Shown here piece after piece: positions 58,615 to 64,000 of a DNA stretch of 64,000 bases (its first letter is position 1; the number at the start of each line of letters is the position of its first letter). The notes beneath the pieces are model-generated. The model was not told the origin of the DNA. It made no database searches and was given only the letters and a program-made list of their open reading frames with translations. Position numbers and translations under genes: made by a program. The stretch comes from Tetmemena sp. SeJ-2015. Taxonomy: Eukaryota; Ciliophora; Spirotrichea; Sporadotrichida; Oxytrichidae. The stretch spans positions 47,691-111,690 of the forward strand of contig JAJKFJ010020838.1 of NCBI GenBank assembly GCA_027382625.1, written 5' to 3'.

Positions 58615-59197
58615 CACCATAAAAGATATGGATTACTATTTTGAGATATGAGCAGTCAAAAAATTAGGAGGACAAAATTTTGCAGCTCAAAAATTAGGAG
58701 AGACTATATATTGAGCAAGTATGAATTGAGATGATTGAGTTATACTATAATATTGTGCCATTAACGCATTATAATATTTAGGCATAATAAAATTTAATAT
58801 GTAGTATTTATCATAAGGGTTTCCATTATGTCTTAGAGGATTCTATGATAGAAATTAAAAGCCTGAAATTTTTAGATAATTACATCATATCACTCTTAAT
58901 ATACTTCATTAAAGATTAATTAATTTTTCGTCAGTCATGGAACATTATTCTATCTCATGCATAATGTTTCTATAAGACGATAAAGGAAAGACTTTAGCGA
59001 ATAGTATAGTGATATTTAATATTTAATTTAATATTTTTACATGCATAAATTAATGGCAACCTAAAGCATATATCATGATACTAAACTTTTTCTAATATTA
59101 TGATGGGCTCCTAATTTTTGAGCTGCAAAATTTTGTCCTCCTAATTTTTTGACTGCTCATATCTCAAAATAGTAATCCATATTATTTATGGTGAATA
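58615..59197. mobile_element. element with about 85-bp terminal inverted repeats
   Basis: The segment 58615-58700 (CACCATAAAAGATATGGATT onward) is repeated in inverted orientation at 59109-59197, almost without mismatch; the only clear difference is a 2-4 bp change near the outer end. The 408-bp centre has no protein frame. The outer flanks share AAT (left CTAAT, right AATAA), fitting a 3-bp target duplication. Size and long terminal repeats resemble a MITE or a deletion derivative of a germline Tc1/mariner-type transposon. No telomere-like C4A4 sequence is present at the tips, so it is not a typical TBE element. Confidence 0.7.
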
Positions 59198-61012
59198 ATA
59201 ATTTAAGTTGTTAGAATCTAGCCAATTTAAATATCCCTGATGAATGAGACGTATTTTAAAGAAGCTTTATCTAAAATATATATTTATACTTTGGTTAAAA
59301 TAATAATTCAAAATTTGAATCTTTACTAATAATACATAATAAAAATACGAATTTAAACTCACTTTTTACAAAAACATGAATACTTTCATTTCATTAAATA
59401 TAAAATACAAAAGTATAAATAGGTTAATTATGCGCTATAAATATGTACATATAAGTTAATTTTTACAGAATTTTGCAAACATCTCAAGAAGTAGAGGTCT
59501 CTTTTTCCTCCCTTTCTTATTTAGTGAGAACATCGAACATTAAAATAATATTTGTGGTTGTCTGATACCAACCCTATCCCCATTCTTACTTAGAAGCACT
59601 TAAAATTTATGCCAAATATTCGTTTGCTTAGTTACAGGTGCTACGACATTAATGACTGCTTTTAAGTAGTGACCAATCTATTATAGGCTTCTAGAAGTAG
59701 AGAGTTTTTTCAAAATTAATACGAACATTTTCATACTAAAGCAGAGCTTTTAATAGAAACATAATTAAAATAGTAATTAAATTATAACTGATTAAACCAA
59801 TGGCAGTTGATATCCAATTTAAATAAAAGAGGATTAATAGAATTAGGATATCTAAGTTTCATAAATACAAAAATTTCAACATTAAAATTGAGCAAATATG
59901 GTAATTACAAGCCTAAATCCATTATAAACTATGAATTGTTGTTAAGTTATTAAATATAGAAGAATATGTATATTTATATAAATGAGGTAATAATGAGTTA
60001 TTTACTATTAAGAATTATTATTTTCGTATAGCGACTATTAAATCCTTTATTCTATTGGTTGAAATATGCTCTAAAATTGAAATGGTGCCCCCACTAGTTG
60101 TATAATTTTAGCCAATAAGATTGCAAGACTCAGATTACTATAATTATGATCGTAACAAAGAATTATTTTGATTTAAAGAGTAGCGTTCATTGGATGGCTT
60201 TCATGTTTTAAATGTAATTATTTTACTGAATTAGTTAAACTCTGACTTGTAATTAGGATTAGGTAAGAATTGTATTTTAATTTCGATGACCTATTATTCC
60301 TATAATTTAAATATTCGAATAAGTATAAAATTCTAATAAATTTTGCATTTTTATGTGGTAGGATTAGTGTTATCTGCTAAGAAATTCGTTTTGATATCAC
60401 AATTTCAAGAATTTAAGTTAAAATAATCTTGCATTTTTGAGAGATTCTTGAAGATAGTAAAAAGCTCATCTCAGCTGCCATGAAGTCGCAACTACCGTTA
60501 TATTATTTTAATCAATTACTGATTTTAATTAAATTCTCAGCTATATAGAAAACTTACTTATAGAATGTTATCAGGAACAACGCTTTAAAAAAATTATGTT
60601 ACTTTTACAATTATCAACAAAGGATAAGCGAGAAACTACCTACGATATAAATAAAATATAGAAAATTTTATTTATAAAAGGAATAGTAATTTGAGGAATT
60701 TGTTAAAAATATCATTCCATACTTCTCATTAATCAATTACATACCGTTTTTTATATAAATAAAATTTAGAATGTTTTCATTTATTTCATAATTTAAATTC
60801 AAGATGTTTCCTTCTTAATTTATTACCAAAAAAAACCATAATAGATTATTTAAGAAATTCTTTAAAAAGAAAAAAAGCACATTTTATATAAATTAGATTT
60901 CTTCAAATCAGTCCCAATAAATTACTCATAAAATAGATTTAAGCTTTTCTTAAAAAAAAGTTTGATTTGATGATTAATAGGTTACTTAATGCAACTTCGG
61001 GTTAAATAATTT
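59198..61012 (+). other. AT-rich, probably germline-limited DNA
   Basis: About 1.8 kb at very high AT. One possible small coding island on the minus strand near 59490-59590 reads KQEWGQGWYQTTTNIILMFD with LTKQEREEKETSTS, but it is too short to support. Nothing else recognised. Confidence 0.4.
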
Positions 61013-61206
61013 GAGATTAAAACTACTGATAAATATGAAAAGATTTTTCACGAATACAGATATGAAGATTCAGGAAGCCAAGTATTATCTGGGAGATTAA
61101 TGAAGCTAGCGCAGCCTGTAATAGATACTTTTGATTACAAAGGAGTTTGGGACGAGGAACAGAAAGTCATGAAGTACTATCTGAGAAGGTTCACAAAGTT
61201 TTAAAA
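61013..61206 (+). other. isolated coding island (orphan gene segment)
   Basis: Within AT-rich DNA, 61013-61206 has higher GC and reads EIKTTDKYEKIFHEYRYEDS, GSQVLSGRLMKLAQPVIDTF, DYKGVWDEEQKVMKYYLRRF. Charge pattern and composition are protein-like. Both sides decay at once into AT-rich sequence without a start codon, splice-compatible exons or a plausible partner nearby. In germline ciliate DNA this fits one macronuclear-destined segment whose other segments lie elsewhere, or a remnant. Family not recognised. Confidence 0.5.
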
Positions 61207-62978
61207 TTAAATTTTCACTTAAAATAATGGAATTCCAATAAATCTTGGATATGAACAACCTTGATATCACACTTCACTTCTTAGACATATCTCAATTATT
61301 GAATGAATGAAGTCTAAATATTTGCTAAAAAATACTGTAAAATTAAATTTTTAACTCGAATTTTTCTATAATAAAATGAAAGGACCTTATTTTGCATAGT
61401 CAATATTTGATTTAAATGTTAAAATCTTATTGTCTCCTAATATAAATTAATTTTAATTGGAAGAACAACTTTTATGCTTCTCCAGCTTCTTGGTTTATAA
61501 AGTTCTTATAATAAATAAAAATATTTCAGGGTAATCCTAATTGAGTTATTTCTCTTATTTTTCTACCTTTAGAGGAATGTCCGCTTAATTGAAATTCGAT
61601 TTAGAAGTTCTTATTTTAATGAGTCGAAGTAAATGGCATAATTTTAAATCTTTGCATTGTGTGAATTAATGTGCAAGACAATTCCATTTTCAATAAAAAA
61701 CTTTTCAATAGGCAGAATTAAAACTCAATGAAATGCAAAAATGGAATTAATACTATTCGTTCAGCCCCAATTTTCCACTAGTGGCTATAAATTGAGGTTT
61801 TATTGTTATTAGCCATATTTTTAATCTTTTATTGAACAACTTTAGAAATGTATAATCATATTCATCAAAAATAGCATGTCTATTGAGACATCCTTATAAG
61901 CATGAATATTAAATAAGTAAAATTATTTTTATTTAAATTTTTTAGCAATACTTTGCCCATAATAAGCGTTACAGTACAAAGGTTTTGCTTAGAAGACTAG
62001 AGGTTCGTCCTCATTTTTAAAGCCTTTATAGGAGCAAACTGAAAAGTTTTTGAAAAATCTAGGCTGAACTTATATATAGGTGATAAAAGGCTGCTGATTC
62101 CTAAATAAACAGAAATAAATAAATAATTTTGTAACTTATAATTAAAATGAGGAAAGAAATGAATACGGATAAAAATGGGTTTTAAAATATGACAACTCAA
62201 CTGTTACAAATTTTCCCAATCACTGTAGTTATCTGTAGCTGAAAAATGGTATTCAACCCAGTTTGTTGGTAATGTGCAAAATTTAATTTTCATTTTATTT
62301 TAGATAGAGTGGGAAGAGCTGGGAATTTCCTCAGTTAATAAATTAAATTCATCTCAATTATCTTTAAACAGAGTGCGCAAATAAAGACTTCTTCCCTCAC
62401 TAATTCAGGTAACTTTACTCTCAATATATATCATATTTTTTTGAAAAGAAGCATAAAAGACGAAGGACCATAGATAAAACAAATTGTGTTAAGCAAAATT
62501 GATGCATTTTACCATTGCTATTCCTTCCCTTTATTACGAGTGCAATCATCTATCCTTGTATAAAAATAAACTGATTATTTATGAATCAACAGTCACCTAT
62601 TTTTATTTTCCCATTTTAAACTTAAAAGTTAAATTAAATTATAAAAATAGATCTCTAACTTTAAAATGAAACGATATAACCTCAAAAGCATTAAAAAAAT
62701 TTTAATCATACATAAAAAGCTTTTTATTTGGAATATCCGTATGATTAATTTAAAATTTAAATTGTATTCAAACTTATAAAATAATTTTCAATTAAATTTA
62801 CAATTTAACTTGTAAAATAACATTCTTCTTACTAGTGACATCAGCAAATAATCTTTTTCTATTTATCTAAAATAGAGAGCATACAATCTTCTAAAAATAT
62901 TGTATTTAAATTTGGTTTAAAAGTGGAAATCTCTATTAAGTTTTTTAAATTTTAATACGGGAATTAAAAATTTTTATT
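61207..62978 (+). other. AT-rich DNA without recognised genes
   Basis: About 1.8 kb, very AT-rich. A short stretch at 62300-62400 has slightly more GC (open frame reading IEWEELGISSVNKLNSSQL), too short to call. No RNA gene or repeat recognised. Confidence 0.4.
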
Positions 62979-64000
62979 TCAAATTTAAAATAGGGAATTT
63001 TTTAAAAAATATATTTCATCTGTCTCTTCTTTTTATTTTTTTTTTTTAGAGCCTTGGCTTAGAGTTGGATTCTTTGTTCCAAGTTCTCTGTAGCTATCTT
63101 CTCTATCTTCACTGCCATTCCAATCTTCAGAAATCTTGCTTCTGACAATTTCTTGATGTCATTGTTCTCTTCCTGCTTTCGAAAGTGAAACCTCCAAAAA
63201 AAGAGCTTGGCATAAGAAAGCTTAACTAATTCCGGGACTACAATTCTTATACTAGTAAATATAATCTTTCAGTTTCCTCTTGCACTTTATTTAGTTTAAT
63301 TTTTACTGAGTTTCTTCAGTAGTCCCTTGAGCTGAGTTAATCTCATGCAAACTGTCATTTCTGAAGCTATATCTGGACGCAGCCACTCGCTGTGACGGAG
63401 AAGGCCTCCACCTCTACTTGAAATTTATCTTCCCGGAAGTACGTAGTTTGCCTTCAATGGGTATCGTTGAGAGTGTTAGGGAGCGAACATTTACAAGAAC
63501 CAACACTAGAGGATTGAGTCTGCCTTTTGTATGACCGAGTTCTTAAATGGTCTTGCAGTCCAAGCCACTGTCAGATATCATATCAAATAATATTTCTTGT
63601 CTTCCTCTACATTTATTATTAATTATTAAAATTTTTTACATATTAATTATATTTTTTTTTCCTATAAATTAAATCTAATAGTTTTTGATACAATCAAAAC
63701 CCCCTAATATGATAAGAAAGGAAAATAAGTTTGTATAATTTTCTTTTTAATATATAATCATAAAAAGGAAAAAACTAAAATAACCTGATCCCTCCATCTC
63801 GTTTATTTTGACCCAGGTATATTAGTCCCCTTATCAGTAGTAAGATTAACATAAATCCTCGAAAAAGTTAAGTCCAACTAACTCTATTTAAGTTGCTTTG
63901 CAATGGAAAGTTAGGATTTCAGCTTTCCTCATCGCACTTCTAATTTTGATTCACATCAATTATTTTATGATCCTCAAACTCTTCGCCACTAAGCGCACCT
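62979..64000 (-). CDS. partial gene at the right edge, unknown protein
   Basis: Minus-strand coding entering from the right edge: GEEFEDHKIIDVNQNQKCDE (about 63905-63985), an AT-rich break at 63600-63890, then FDMISDSGLDCKTIQELGHT (about 63530-63590), LVLVNVRSLTLSTIPIEGKL, RVAASRYSFRNDSLHEINSA (about 63330-63390), a short intron near 63210-63270, and RKQEENNDIKKLSEARFLKI followed by GMAVKIEKIATENLEQRIQL (63050-63180). The C-terminal part is a charged helix, probably a coiled coil. It ends in a Lys run and a TGA near 62979. The N-terminus lies outside the window. No family recognised. Confidence 0.5.

Noticed and set aside
58615..59197. Telomere-bearing (TBE) transposon
   Set aside because: The inverted-repeat tips contain no C4A4/G4T4 telomere repeats and no transposase frame lies between them.
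1..64000. CRISPR arrays, rRNA genes, riboswitches
   Set aside because: No regularly spaced repeats, no rRNA-like conserved blocks and no bacterial gene organisation were seen.

Overview
The window reads as germline (micronuclear) DNA of a ciliate, most likely a hypotrich/spirotrich. TAA and TAG occur throughout clear coding regions where glutamine fits and only TGA ends genes. A tRNA with a CUA anticodon (6192-6261), which would read UAG, lies inside the window. Introns are very short (about 23-40 nt, GT...AG). Several recognisable genes are also interrupted by AT-rich pieces that are not GT-AG introns, are flanked by direct repeats of 3-14 bp, and restore the protein frame exactly when one repeat plus the insert is removed. 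These are internal eliminated sequences (IESs) with pointers. I saw no telomere repeats (C4A4/G4T4) and no scrambled order of gene segments. Species assignment is inference.

Layout: 0.1-12.1 kb holds mostly minus-strand genes: an EF-hand/C2 membrane protein, Tap42/IGBP1, several Gln-rich proteins of unknown function, the tRNA, an XTBD-like small protein and WDR82/Swd2. 12.9-23.1 kb is a very large plus-strand ankyrin-type gene. Next come TCF25, a small membrane protein, a CCT-motif protein (minus, to 30.5 kb), a TBC Rab-GAP (31.1-35.9), eEF1A lysine methyltransferase 1 (36.2-36.8), an aldo/keto reductase, a coiled-coil protein, an atypical SLC25 carrier, a leucine-rich-repeat protein, an unknown protein, a CLEC16A homologue (44.3-47.4), a jacalin-domain protein (48.1-50.4) and an acyl-CoA synthetase (50.6-53.7). 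From 53.8 kb base composition becomes much more AT-rich: a DHHC palmitoyltransferase, an unrecognised coding region, a long-inverted-repeat element, an orphan coding island, then a long AT-rich stretch before a partial gene at the right edge.

The genes do not form one pathway. The density and mixed orientation fit neighbouring germline precursors of separate macronuclear mini-chromosomes. The most interesting items concern the eliminated DNA. (1) Two IESs in different genes (16942-17050 and 25799-25898) are homologous copies of one about 100-bp element in opposite orientation, with a tandem TTTAC tail and 12-14 bp flanking repeats, so they look like SINE-type insertions excised as IESs. (2) An 850-bp IES in the acyl-CoA synthetase carries a GC-rich, hairpin-rich 490-bp insert flanked by an 11-bp direct repeat. 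(3) The same synthetase ORF runs in frame into a Tc1/mariner-IS630-type transposase C-terminus. (4) An about 585-bp element has about 85-bp terminal inverted repeats.

Limits: everything was translated by eye. Exon joins in weakly conserved regions are approximate, and several one-base frame slips at homopolymers may be assembly errors. Coordinates of gene ends use TGA as the only stop.
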